A DNA stretch of 64,000 nt, taken from the NCBI RefSeq assembly GCF_041737375.1, contig NZ_JBGSRV010000007.1, positions 1 through 64,000 of the forward strand. The letters are read 5' to 3'. The notes below the pieces were generated by a model that saw only the letters and a list, made by a program, of their open reading frames with translations, was not told where the DNA came from and searched no databases. Made by a program: the position numbers and the translations under genes. The DNA comes from Vampirovibrio sp041737375 (GTDB taxonomy: Bacteria; Cyanobacteriota; Vampirovibrionia; Vampirovibrionales; Vampirovibrionaceae). Shown here piece after piece: positions 26,483 to 36,032 of the stretch (positions are counted from its first letter, which is position 1; every line of letters starts with the position of its first letter).

Positions 26483-28027
26483 TCACTGACTGGGCTCTAG
26501 TTTAGAAAATTTGGCGGTAAATTGAGCGACGAGGGCGTTGAGTAAATCCCGTTCGATGGCAGTGGCGCTGAATCGAAACCAGAGGAAACTGCCCAATAAC
26601 ACAGCGCCCAGCGCAATCAGGCTGATGGGAAATAATCCGGCGGCGGCGGTGCCTAAGCCCATTCGCCAGAGTTGAACCCATAGAAAAGAAACCGATACGG
26701 GCAGAATTATTGCCCCATGCACGGCTTTTAAATACTGACCCCAGGAGATGTTCAGGGTACGGCAGCTTTGGCCGACCAGTCCCCATTGATGCTGAATGAG
26801 CTGGGGCAGCAAGGTGCCCAAAGCCACCCCTAAAATACCCAGATAATGAACCAGAATCAGGCTTAGCCCCAAATTGGCCCCGGCGGCCAGCAGACTGGTA
26901 ATGCTTAAAAACCGTTGTCGACCCCAGGTGAATAACAGGGCGTTGGCGGGCATTTGCAAAACGCCGCTTAGCACACAGGGAACCGCTACCGCCAGAATGG
27001 GCAAGGTTTGAGCCACCGGCACCTTGCCCGCCGAAAAAATAACAAACAGTTCCTGATAAAAAGACACAATCAGCATCAGCATCATGCAGGCCACAAAGTT
27101 GAGAAAGCAGCTCATTCTTAAAAAAAGCTGACGAGCTTCGGTGGGCTGATTCAGCGAAGCCATGCGGGCCAGCAGGGGGTAAACCCCTTCGTGCAACTTG
27201 ATGCAAATCTGAATGACCACCCCTAAAAAGCGAAACACGATTTCGTAAATGCCCACCGCGCTGAGGGGTAGAAAGCGGGCAATGACAATGTCATCTATTT
27301 TGTGAGACACGATGATGCTGAAGTTGATCATCATGGCATGGCCACTGAGGCGAATGACGCTGCCTGCGGCCTCGGTGCTGAAAGGCACTTTCGGAAAATA
27401 GGCGTAGGGTTCCACCCGGTGGGTTTGCACGGTCAGGATCAACAGGCGCACGGTGGTGCCCACCAGTCGCAAGGCCATAATGCTCACCAAATCGCCCCCC
27501 GCCAGCAAGGCCAGCAAAGCGCCCACATTCACGATGACGGCGCAGGTGGTATCAGCCAGATTGGTCCATTGCTGAGAACAATGGGCCAACAGAATGGCTT
27601 GGCTATAGGCGCTGTACAGCATTAATGCCGATTCAATCACGATGAGCAAAAAGCCGGTTTGGGCCATTGGGGCCAAGGCCACGGAAATATTGAATACGCT
27701 GGAAAACCAGGGAGCAACACCCAGACCTAGCAGCAGGCCAATCAGGGCCAAGCCGCTCAGTAACAGGTTGCCGACTTTGAGGTAGGCCCGTTTTTCCGCC
27801 TGGGTTTGGGTGCTTGCGCTGAGTTTGGCTACCAGCGCATCGGTGGCCCCCAGATCCAGCAGGATGGAGACTTCAAAAATAGCGATTAATAAAATGTAGA
27901 GACCAAAGACATCCAGCCCCAGTTTGGAAATCAGAACGGGTATGAGCAGAATATTGAGCCCGGTTTTAATCACCACGCTCACCCCACCGGTGAGCATGCC
28001 AAACAGGGAGCGCTGACCAATGCTCAT
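26483..28027 (-). CDS. Wzx-like polysaccharide flippase
   Basis: 514 aa with about 12-14 membrane spans and no large soluble domain. The opening MSIGQRSLFGMLTGGVSVVIKTGLN, and GHAMMINFSIIVSHKIDDIVIARFLP in the middle, match the MOP/PST family that flips undecaprenyl-linked oligosaccharides. It would deliver repeat units to the polymerase encoded just upstream, whose stop it overlaps by 4 bp. Confidence 0.88.
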   Translation of the reverse strand: MSIGQRSLFGMLTGGVSVVIKTGLNILLIPVLISKLGLDVFGLYILLIAIFEVSILLDLGATDALVAKLSASTQTQAEKRAYLKVGNLLLSGLALIGLLLGLGVAPWFSSVFNISVALAPMAQTGFLLIVIESALMLYSAYSQAILLAHCSQQWTNLADTTCAVIVNVGALLALLAGGDLVSIMALRLVGTTVRLLILTVQTHRVEPYAYFPKVPFSTEAAGSVIRLSGHAMMINFSIIVSHKIDDIVIARFLPLSAVGIYEIVFRFLGVVIQICIKLHEGVYPLLARMASLNQPTEARQLFLRMSCFLNFVACMMLMLIVSFYQELFVIFSAGKVPVAQTLPILAVAVPCVLSGVLQMPANALLFTWGRQRFLSITSLLAAGANLGLSLILVHYLGILGVALGTLLPQLIQHQWGLVGQSCRTLNISWGQYLKAVHGAIILPVSVSFLWVQLWRMGLGTAAAGLFPISLIALGAVLLGSFLWFRFSATAIERDLLNALVAQFTAKFSKLEPSQ

Positions 28028-29571
28028 GCGGGTAAGGCCCTCCGTTCACGTACGGTCATGCAGAACAACAAACTGACCAGCAGCCAGTACAGTTGGGGGG
28101 CGTCAAACATATACGACATTTCATCAAAGCCGCACACCAGTAAAAAATACAGGGTCAGGGCAATAATAATGGAATGCTCGGTTCGCAAGGCCGGACGAAT
28201 GGCGCTCATCCACCCACGCAGGGATTGCAGGGCCAAAGAAATGGCGGCGACAAACATGAAATACCCCATTAAGCCCAAATCGTACAACAGGGCAATGTAG
28301 GCATTATGAACCATCATGAGGGGGTTGGCGTTTTTGGCGTCGTTAAAGGTGAGGTTAAAAACCATTTGGTTGGCGGCGGTAAAGCCGTGGCCCAACCACA
28401 CCGAGCCCCAATGGATTTGGCTCATCAAATCTTCCCAAATCATGGTGCGCCAGTCAAAACTCTCGGTTTCGTTCATGCGGGAGTCCAGCATGCCAAAAAA
28501 ATTTTTGCCCGATAAGAGCTGAAAAGCCAGCAGTCCCAAGGGCAACACCACCACCAGCCCAATCAGGATTTTGGCAAAGCCTCGCCGAACCGCCGGTACG
28601 GCAAGATTCATCAGAAACAGGGTTAAGGCGCAAAGGGCGAATGTTCCCAGAGCGGTTTTAGACAGCCCTAACATGAAGGCTAGAAAATTGAAGCCAATAC
28701 TGCCCCATATTAACCACGCTGGCATGCGCTGTTTTCGCTCGCCCTGATAGTAACAGTACAGGCCCAGTAAATAGATCATGACAATGCCCATGTGGTGGGC
28801 AAAGGGGTTGGGGTGGCTAAAAATGCCAATGGCTCGGTCAAAGCCGTCCAGCATCAGGCTGGTGAGTTTAAACGGAAAGCCGATAATGGTGAAGAGGGCT
28901 TCCAGTCCGCTGACCCATAACAGGGCCTGATTTAAAAAATCGAACAAGCCCCGGAAGTTTCGGGCTTTTAAAATAGCCACGGCGCTCACCGTAATGCTAA
29001 GCAGGCAGTATAAATAGGAAATAAGTTGTACGGTACTGACCGCCCCATCGCTCAGGGCGTTATCTCCGCCGCTTAACTGGGGATCGGTGGCGTGGGCGTT
29101 GTAAAAAATAAAGTACAGGGTCAGCCAGCTGAAAAAAATCAGATAATACTTGAGCCACGGCAACTGGGAGAAAATCAGCGCGTAGTTTTTGGCGGAGACC
29201 CACAACATGGGCAGCATCAGGGTGAGCAACAGCAGGGGGGTTAAGCGCAGGTTAATGCCCAGCTCCAGTAACATGGCGTTGAGAAAAGCCACCACCGGCC
29301 AAGCCAGTAAAACAAACCCCAGTAACACTTGAGGCCGGGGAATGACAAAGCGCCAATATTGCCAGTAGACAATGGCCCCTATCCCAGCGCCTGCCAGTAA
29401 AATCAGGCGCTTGTAACCCAGGGCGTCTGCCAGCCCACTGACGCCCAAGACGGGTAGCACGAGATAAATTAAAAGGGGCAAAACCAGCCCAAGTACCGCT
29501 AGCCCAATGGCCATGGCCTTACCCGAAACCGGAAAAGCGGGTGCTTTGAATCCCTCAATAAATCGGCTCAT
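28024..29571 (-). CDS. Wzy/O-antigen ligase-like polymerase
   Basis: 515 aa, about 12 membrane spans. A large periplasmic loop after FDRAIGIFSHPNPFAHHMGI, and HNAYIALLYDLGLMGYFMFV, are hallmarks of the Wzy_C/O-antigen ligase superfamily, in which a conserved His-Asn lies in that loop. It would polymerise the flipped repeat units at the outer face of the inner membrane. AGAGGT precedes the ATG. It sits between the chain-length regulator and the flippase, the usual Wzx/Wzy order. Confidence 0.88.
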   Translation of the reverse strand: MSRFIEGFKAPAFPVSGKAMAIGLAVLGLVLPLLIYLVLPVLGVSGLADALGYKRLILLAGAGIGAIVYWQYWRFVIPRPQVLLGFVLLAWPVVAFLNAMLLELGINLRLTPLLLLTLMLPMLWVSAKNYALIFSQLPWLKYYLIFFSWLTLYFIFYNAHATDPQLSGGDNALSDGAVSTVQLISYLYCLLSITVSAVAILKARNFRGLFDFLNQALLWVSGLEALFTIIGFPFKLTSLMLDGFDRAIGIFSHPNPFAHHMGIVMIYLLGLYCYYQGERKQRMPAWLIWGSIGFNFLAFMLGLSKTALGTFALCALTLFLMNLAVPAVRRGFAKILIGLVVVLPLGLLAFQLLSGKNFFGMLDSRMNETESFDWRTMIWEDLMSQIHWGSVWLGHGFTAANQMVFNLTFNDAKNANPLMMVHNAYIALLYDLGLMGYFMFVAAISLALQSLRGWMSAIRPALRTEHSIIIALTLYFLLVCGFDEMSYMFDAPQLYWLLVSLLFCMTVRERRALPA

Positions 29572-29608
29572 GGCTGACCTCTAACCTTTGGGGGTAAACA
29601 AGTGACGT

Positions 29609-32314
29609 TTAGCGCTTGCGGCTGTTAGGGCTATCCTGAATGGCGGCCATCAGTCGATTAATGGAGGTGGGAAGCGGGGCCTGCTTTTTTTTGCGATCCT
29701 GAACGCTGGAATAGATTTCAGGGCGGTAAGCGGGCTTTTTTCCAAACCCAAGGGATTCCAGTAAAGGCTTGCGGGGACGAAAAGACTCACCGCTCACCGT
29801 TTCGGGGAAGGGCAACATTTCGCTGGCCTGAGCTTGTGGGCTGGGCGCTGTCAGGGGAGAGACCTCCTGCGTGAGATCTTCATCGGCGGATAGCAATTGT
29901 TTGCGAGGAACCAGCGTGTAGGGTTGCTCAGTGGCAGAGGCTTCACCTGTAGGGCTACCTTCGCTGCCCATTAAAAAGGCGGGCATGCTCCGCATACGGC
30001 GAGGCAGTGGCATTTGAAGGGCCTGATTTTCATAGTGATCGCTGGCCGCATCATCCACGGGTGTCGATGGGGTAGGGGCTTCCGCCGTTACATTGATTTG
30101 GGAAGGTGCTTTGTACTGGATCGGTTCATAGGCAATGGGTCGCGCACTGTCCAGTCCGGCTGGTTCAGGCATGGGGAAGCTGTCCAGAAAATCGGAGTTG
30201 GATTGGCCGGAGAGGGTGGGTGTGGCATGCAGCACCGGAATCCCTTCCAGGTTCATCATGGGCAGGGTGGCATTTTCCTGATGAGAAGCCTGAGCGCGGG
30301 CCACCGTAATGGGGCTGGGGGTAGCGGCCACCCGAACGCTTTTGGCGGGCGTGGGGGTAGGAGGCATGATTTGGGGGTGAGGACTTAAAAGGGCGTCCTC
30401 CACTTTAAAATCAGGCTGTAGCAGTTCGATGGCGGTGGGTTCGCTCACTGGCAAGGGGCTGGCCTCCGCGTCTATCCGGGTGCTATTCAGGAGAACCTCT
30501 GGATGCGGACTGGCGGGTTGGCTATTGAATTGTGGGGGCAGCGCCCGGGTTAAATCTTCCCGAAATTCTGGTGGCTGAACCTGCTGGTGCAACATGGGGC
30601 CAGCCACAGGCACCAGTGAATCAAACAGGGAGCCTATTGCTGGAATGGACACTTTATCGCTCACCGGTTGCTGAGACATCATGGCTTCTCGTGGGCTGAG
30701 CGGGGGCGTTAATGTCGCTTCCTCATCCACGGTCAGGGGGAATACAGGGCCTGCGTTTTGGGGGTGAGCGGGTTGGAGGCCAATGAATGGCGCCGGGTCG
30801 GTGGTGTGGTCATTTTCGGTGACTTTATTGGTTTCGTGGGTGTCGTCATCCAGAGGCGCTAGCCATTGGGGCATGCCGTAGCTGGCGGTGGGCGAGGACA
30901 GTTGCTCTTTGGCAAAGGCGGTGGCCACGCCCACGCCCAAACCCATTAACAGGCTCAAAATGGCCAGGTGGGTTCTGTTGGGGAATTGAGCGCTTTCCGG
31001 CAAGCTGGGTTGATCCACAATAAACACGTTGCTGAGGGTTTGCTCTTCTTTCAGCCGCCCTTCCAGCGCTTTTTGACGCAAGTGATCCAGTGCGGTGCTG
31101 AGCGATGCTTCTTTTTGTTCCAGTTGGGCCAACCCTTCCGCTTTTTGGGGAAAGCCGCTGATGTCTGAATTGATCTGCCCCAGTCGGTTTCGGGTGACGG
31201 CGGCTTGAGCCCGCAGATCCTGAGCTTCTCCCTGGGCAATCAGCATGCTGCGAACCAGATCGCTGCGGGTGCTGTCGGCCACCACCGATTGATTAGGGTT
31301 GGCTTTGGCACTGCCCAGTGTGCGGGTTTCTTCCGCTTCCAAATTGGCTTTTACCTGGGTAATCTGGGCCTCAATTTCCTGCACTTTGGGGTTGGTTTCC
31401 GTTAAAGAAGCACTGAGCAGGGAATGCTGCTGTTCCAGTCGGTATAGTTCATCCTGCAAACGGGCGATAGCGCCATTTTGTCCCAAAGCAGACGCTTTCA
31501 GCGCTTTTTCAGGGGTCATACCCAACAACTGCTGATAGCGACGCATCAGTTTTTCTTTACCCTGGGCCTGGGCTTCAATCTGGCTGAGCTTATTGCTTAA
31601 CTCCATGCGGGTGCCCGCCAAATCATCGCCTTCCCGGCGAACGCTGACGGTACCGTTTGTGCTTTGGTAAGCGCTTTTGCGGTTACGCATGCTGGTTAAC
31701 TGGGTTTCAATGTCAGCCACCTGTTTGTCTAAAAAGCGGGTGCGGGTGGTTTGCTCTGATCGGTTTAAATCGCGGCTGGCATTTTGAAAGGCGATGAGTA
31801 CCACGCCCAGCGCTTCTTTGGCGATGAGCGGATCGGTCCATGAAAACTGAACGGCAATTAAATCGGTTCCCGACTGGTTTTTGGCCTTAATAAAAGCGGA
31901 CCCGTCCTGAAAAAAGGCGTTCCAGTCCTGTTGGGTTTCAATATTATTTTTCTTCAGTTGCTCTGGGTGCTTCTTTTGGAAAAATTCCCATAAGGCATTG
32001 CGAATGGCATCGGATTTGAGGATGCCCATGGTGTTTAAAACCGGGTTGGATGAGCTGGAAGTGGTGGTTTGCAGGGCATAATACTGATCGGGTTCAATAT
32101 AGCGCCCGGTAATGGCGGAATCTTTGATAATAACCATGGATTTGGCGGCGTAACCGGGTTTGTAAACCATGTAAGTGTAAATCAGCATCCAGAAGGTCAC
32201 AAAAAGGCCCACCCCAATAATCAGGGCGGCGTTCCGTTTTAAAAAACCAAGCAAATCGGCTTGTACGGATGTGGCTTTGTTCGGCTGGAAGGGTGATGAG
32301 GTTAAAGGGGCCAT
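29609..32314 (-). CDS. Wzz/GumC-like chain-length regulator with a long Pro-rich cytoplasmic tail
   Basis: 901 aa. A Wzz domain starts at the first span (ALIIGVGLFVTFWMLIYTYM). A long periplasmic coiled coil (about 160-440) with the GNVR-like DQPSLPESAQFPNRTH follows, then the second span (LAILSLLMGLGVGVATAFA). In many homologues a BY-kinase follows here. Instead there are about 420 residues rich in Pro, Ser, Thr and Glu with no Walker A motif, probably disordered. The ATG at 32314 has AAGGA at good spacing; an in-frame ATG at 32377, 6 nt after the wza stop, is the alternative. Confidence 0.85.
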   Translation of the reverse strand: MAPLTSSPFQPNKATSVQADLLGFLKRNAALIIGVGLFVTFWMLIYTYMVYKPGYAAKSMVIIKDSAITGRYIEPDQYYALQTTTSSSSNPVLNTMGILKSDAIRNALWEFFQKKHPEQLKKNNIETQQDWNAFFQDGSAFIKAKNQSGTDLIAVQFSWTDPLIAKEALGVVLIAFQNASRDLNRSEQTTRTRFLDKQVADIETQLTSMRNRKSAYQSTNGTVSVRREGDDLAGTRMELSNKLSQIEAQAQGKEKLMRRYQQLLGMTPEKALKASALGQNGAIARLQDELYRLEQQHSLLSASLTETNPKVQEIEAQITQVKANLEAEETRTLGSAKANPNQSVVADSTRSDLVRSMLIAQGEAQDLRAQAAVTRNRLGQINSDISGFPQKAEGLAQLEQKEASLSTALDHLRQKALEGRLKEEQTLSNVFIVDQPSLPESAQFPNRTHLAILSLLMGLGVGVATAFAKEQLSSPTASYGMPQWLAPLDDDTHETNKVTENDHTTDPAPFIGLQPAHPQNAGPVFPLTVDEEATLTPPLSPREAMMSQQPVSDKVSIPAIGSLFDSLVPVAGPMLHQQVQPPEFREDLTRALPPQFNSQPASPHPEVLLNSTRIDAEASPLPVSEPTAIELLQPDFKVEDALLSPHPQIMPPTPTPAKSVRVAATPSPITVARAQASHQENATLPMMNLEGIPVLHATPTLSGQSNSDFLDSFPMPEPAGLDSARPIAYEPIQYKAPSQINVTAEAPTPSTPVDDAASDHYENQALQMPLPRRMRSMPAFLMGSEGSPTGEASATEQPYTLVPRKQLLSADEDLTQEVSPLTAPSPQAQASEMLPFPETVSGESFRPRKPLLESLGFGKKPAYRPEIYSSVQDRKKKQAPLPTSINRLMAAIQDSPNSRKR

Positions 32315-32383
32315 CTCAGTTTCCTTTTTGGGGGTAGAGTCGGTGAAAGGCGTTGCAAAGGGTCGATTATGGGTCATTGCGGT

Positions 32384-33517
32384 TTAATTGACTCCTCCCA
32401 GCACTGCTACCCCAAATATGGCAGAACTGGCATTGGTAAACGGGGAAAGAATTTTGGCGGCATTTTCGGCAAATCGCCCTGCCTTGTAAACTTTTTGTTC
32501 GGAAACGTACACCACATCGTTGGGACGCAACATGAAATCATGACGGTTGGGATCCACTTGCAAGGTGCTGAACTTGTTTTCTCCGGTAAAGCGTCGAATG
32601 GCCACCACTTTGATGTTGGCCCCGTAATTGAAGCCCCCGCCTTTGGCAATGGCCGAGTTGAGATAAGGCGAAGCACTGTTGAGATCATAAACGCCGGGGG
32701 TTTTTACATCGCCAATAATACGAACCGGGAAAACCTGGGGACCAATGGCCGAGCTGAGCAGCAGGTTGTAGGTTTCATCATCCAGCGCCTGAAACGGCAG
32801 TTCGGGAATATAGACGGAATCGCCATTTTGCAGCATCAGGTCATTGTCCGGGTTGCCTTCCTTCAGGAGTTTCCACAGGTTGACGGTTTTAAACAGTTGC
32901 CCGTTTCGGCTGACGGCCACGTTGGCCAAATCGGCCGAGAGCTTGACGCCGCCAGAGCTTGCCAACACGCTGGACAGTCGAAAGTCCATGTGGTTGGCCG
33001 ACAGGTTGTTACCCACCTGAACCCCATTGTTGCTGGCGGAGGAGGCCCCTTGGGTACCGTTGTTATTGTTGCTGATAATGGCCGCCGAGTTACCGGCCTG
33101 CAACATGCCCGGTCGCATCACCGCACCGGCCAGATAAACACTGGGGGGTTTGCTTTCACTCACGGTCAGGGTAATGCGAGGCTCTCGCACCAATTCTCGA
33201 ACCTGGCTGTCTAGCAACATACTGGCTTCCCGAATGGTTTTGCCAGCCACTTGAATTTCTCCCACCCCGTTAAAAGAGGCGTTGCCATCGGAGCGCACCA
33301 GAATGGCGCTTCCCGATAAGTCCGGCTGGTTATAAACGTTCACGCTCAGCACATCGCCCACGTTAATGCGGTAAGTGCCTTCGGCAAACTGAAGTTGCCC
33401 GGTTAAATTTTCGGCCATGGCAGGCAGGGCGCCCATTGCCAATAGGCCGACAAAAAACAAGGCAGAGAGAATCCACTGCCGGGAAAAGGATACTGGGGAG
33501 AACACTCGACTAAACAT
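32384..33517 (-). CDS. Wza-like polysaccharide export protein (PES/SLBB)
   Basis: 377 aa with a signal peptide ending at LPAMAE and no lipobox Cys. The Poly_export domain (YRINVGDVLSVNVYNQPDLS, VRSDGNASFNGVGEIQVAG) is followed by two SLBB-like repeats (PPSVYLAGAVMRPG and FPVRIIGDVKTPGVYDLN). It should form the outer-membrane channel for the exopolysaccharide. Between the SLBB parts is a Ser/Asn/Gly-rich insert (AAIISNNNNGTQGASSASNN) not usual in the family. It is the first gene of the leftward operon. Confidence 0.92.
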   Translation of the reverse strand: MFSRVFSPVSFSRQWILSALFFVGLLAMGALPAMAENLTGQLQFAEGTYRINVGDVLSVNVYNQPDLSGSAILVRSDGNASFNGVGEIQVAGKTIREASMLLDSQVRELVREPRITLTVSESKPPSVYLAGAVMRPGMLQAGNSAAIISNNNNGTQGASSASNNGVQVGNNLSANHMDFRLSSVLASSGGVKLSADLANVAVSRNGQLFKTVNLWKLLKEGNPDNDLMLQNGDSVYIPELPFQALDDETYNLLLSSAIGPQVFPVRIIGDVKTPGVYDLNSASPYLNSAIAKGGGFNYGANIKVVAIRRFTGENKFSTLQVDPNRHDFMLRPNDVVYVSEQKVYKAGRFAENAAKILSPFTNASSAIFGVAVLGGVN

Positions 33518-33761
33518 GGCGGCTCACCTGAGGTTGGGAACGACGATACAAACGTTGTAATTTAAAAATGTAAATTTAAAAAGTAATATTAAAAAAGGAT
33601 CGATAGGGGTTAGCCATTTGTACTATCTGTTTGTACTAAAAGTCCAAGGCTCCCTAAAAGTTGCTTAGGGCCAAAAATTTAAAAATCAGGGCAATTTCCC
33701 AGCCTGCTTTTTTTTAATATCTACATTGGATAAGCTTGATGAATCAGGACGATCATAATTG
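33518..33761. promoter_or_regulatory. Divergent AT-rich control region of the polysaccharide locus
   Basis: It separates the leftward six-gene operon from the rightward pair. Visible elements are an imperfect palindrome TACAA-ACG-TTGTA (33547-33559) just upstream of the Wza start, two direct copies of TTTGTACTA (33617-33625 and 33630-33638, period 13), and an inverted repeat CCTAA/TTAGG near 33652-33668. No single promoter is clear. Confidence 0.4.
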
Positions 33762-36032
33762 ATGGATAACGCCCCCCATTTGGCCAAAATCCTGATGTCT
33801 CAGCCTTCTCCTCCTGCTTGTTCGTTGTGTACATCGCCGGTGGGTCGTCGGAAAATCCTGTTCTTTTATCAGGATTTTGGACAAATGGGCGGCATTGAGC
33901 GCTACTTACTAACGGTGGGGCAGGCCCTGCTGGCCCATGATGATTTTGAGCCGGTGTTTTTATGCTCGCAAAACACCCCGCTGTACCATCAACTGAAAGC
34001 TTTGGGCTGTTCGGTGTACGGGGTGCAAAGTCCGTCTTTTTTCGCTCGCTCTTTTTTAAGAAGTCTGGATATGGGTGCGCTCAGGGCTTTAAAGCAAGTG
34101 ATTGATCGGGAAAAGCCCGATATTGTCCATATGCATATTGGCTTGCTGGAAACCTGTCTGGTGAAACACTGGGGCTGTGCCGCTGTTTTTACCTTTCATG
34201 GATACGGCTCTCTCTATAGCGATCGCTGGGCCACCCATCCCCTGCAACGCTTTTTTAAAGGCTGGGTGAAACGAATTTTTCAAAAAACGGTGAACGGTCT
34301 GGATCAACTGTTGATTGTCAGTCAGGCGGAGCAAAAACGACTGCTGGCAGAACGGTTTTTAGCCCTGCCTCATAGCGGGCACGTGCTCCACAACGGGGTT
34401 TGTCTGGATACCATTACGCAGGCCGTTGCCCACACCGATGTCCCGGCCCTGCGGGCCCGCCTGGGCTTGCGGCCGGATAGCCGGGTGATTGCTTTTGTAA
34501 ACCGGCTGGATGCCAATAAAAACCCGGCGCATTTTTTGGCGCTGGCAGAACGCTTTGCCCAGTATCCCGACTTTGCGGACTGTGAATTTATAATAGTGGG
34601 CGATGGCCCTTTAAAGCCCACGGTGGCGGCTGTTTGTGCCGCTTTAGGGAATGCTCAGTACTTGGGCTATCGCACGGATGTGTTTGCCCTGCTTGCGTTG
34701 GTGGACGTGCTGATTTATCCAGCGCTGGCGGAAGGCTTTGGGCTGGGCTTGGTGGAGGCCATGGCCGCAGGGGTGCTTTGTTTGGCTTATGCCAGCGAAG
34801 GAGCCGGTGAAATTTTAGAAACACCCCAAACCAACGATTGTTTGGTGCCGGTGGGTGATTTGGATGCCCTGGAAAACCGGCTGAAGGCCATGCTGAATCT
34901 GTCAGTCGAACGTCAACAAGCCCTGAAAACCGCCTTAATAGCACGGGCCGCCGAGTTTTCCCTGCAAGACTCAATCCAGAAATTGACGGGCGTTTATCAA
35001 GCGCTGACCCCAAAAATTTCCATTTTGCTGCCGGTTTATAATGGCGCCGATTGCGTGTTGAACGCCGTGCGCTCGATCATGAACCAGACCTACCCCCATT
35101 GGGAGCTGATTATTGTAGATGATGGTTCCACCGATGATACTTTGGCCCGGTTGTCCGCTTTTTGTGACGAGTTAGCCGATCATCGGGTGCGGGTGATCTC
35201 TCAACGCAATCAGGGGGTGGCCATGGCCCGCAACTTCGGGTTTGCTCAGGCCAACGGGGATTATATCGCTTTTATTGACGCCGATGACCTTTGGTTGCCC
35301 CGTAAGCTGGCTGAAGAAGTGGCTGTGATTCGCCGGGCCAGCACCACACCGCATCATCCGGCTTGTCTGGTTTACAGTGGGTATTTCGCGGTGAATGAGA
35401 CCAACCAGTTAATCAACCTGCCCGCCATCAGCCAGCAAACCGGCAATTTGGCGGATGCGGTGTTGAAGGATGAAGGCATTTTTCTGCCTAGCACTGCCTT
35501 GGTGCATCGTTCTGTTTTTGAGGCGGTGGGTGGATTTCAACCGGCTTGCTATCATGAGGATCGGGTGTTTTTCATTCAGGCTTGCCAGCAATTTCCCGCT
35601 TATGCCACCGGCAAACGGCTGGTTCTGTATCGCCAAAGCCTGTCCGGGCGTTGTCGTTCCGTGCTGAAAAATCACGAGGAAGCCCTGAGCGCTGAATTGT
35701 CGATTGTATTTACCTTGCAAGGCACTTTGAGCGAGTCGCAGCTTTCTCTGCTGTCTTATCGCCAGCACCGCAATCTGGTGTTTCGCTTTCTGATGTATGA
35801 CTACTTCCCCTCTGCGCAGCACTTATATCAGCAGATGCGCCAGCATTATCCCCCGGCGGTGATGGCGGAATTGCTGCAAGGCCGCAAAGGGCAACTGGCC
35901 CAGTTCAGTTTGAACACGGGGATCAATTTTTTGAATCTGGCCCGTTTATTATTACAGGGGTTGTTGAAGGCCACGTCCTGCGTGGTTGTTTCTCCGGCCT
36001 ATAAAGCCGCTTTAGGCAAGGAAACCCGTTGA
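33762..36032 (+). CDS. Two-domain glycosyltransferase: GT4 fused to GT2
   Basis: 756 aa. Residues 25-410 are GT-B/GT4: FFYQDFGQMGGIERYLLTVG, VAFVNRLDANKNPAHFLAL and PALAEGFGLGLVEAMAAGVL with the nucleotide-sugar Glu pair. Residues 420-660 are GT-A/GT2: PKISILLPVYNGADCVLNAV, IIVDDGSTDDTL and YIAFIDADDLWLPRKL. One polypeptide would thus add two consecutive sugars. The C-terminal 90 residues resemble the end of the stand-alone GT2 at 25360. Start is the ATG at 33762. Its stop overlaps the next start by one base. Confidence 0.93.
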   Translation: MDNAPHLAKILMSQPSPPACSLCTSPVGRRKILFFYQDFGQMGGIERYLLTVGQALLAHDDFEPVFLCSQNTPLYHQLKALGCSVYGVQSPSFFARSFLRSLDMGALRALKQVIDREKPDIVHMHIGLLETCLVKHWGCAAVFTFHGYGSLYSDRWATHPLQRFFKGWVKRIFQKTVNGLDQLLIVSQAEQKRLLAERFLALPHSGHVLHNGVCLDTITQAVAHTDVPALRARLGLRPDSRVIAFVNRLDANKNPAHFLALAERFAQYPDFADCEFIIVGDGPLKPTVAAVCAALGNAQYLGYRTDVFALLALVDVLIYPALAEGFGLGLVEAMAAGVLCLAYASEGAGEILETPQTNDCLVPVGDLDALENRLKAMLNLSVERQQALKTALIARAAEFSLQDSIQKLTGVYQALTPKISILLPVYNGADCVLNAVRSIMNQTYPHWELIIVDDGSTDDTLARLSAFCDELADHRVRVISQRNQGVAMARNFGFAQANGDYIAFIDADDLWLPRKLAEEVAVIRRASTTPHHPACLVYSGYFAVNETNQLINLPAISQQTGNLADAVLKDEGIFLPSTALVHRSVFEAVGGFQPACYHEDRVFFIQACQQFPAYATGKRLVLYRQSLSGRCRSVLKNHEEALSAELSIVFTLQGTLSESQLSLLSYRQHRNLVFRFLMYDYFPSAQHLYQQMRQHYPPAVMAELLQGRKGQLAQFSLNTGINFLNLARLLLQGLLKATSCVVVSPAYKAALGKETR

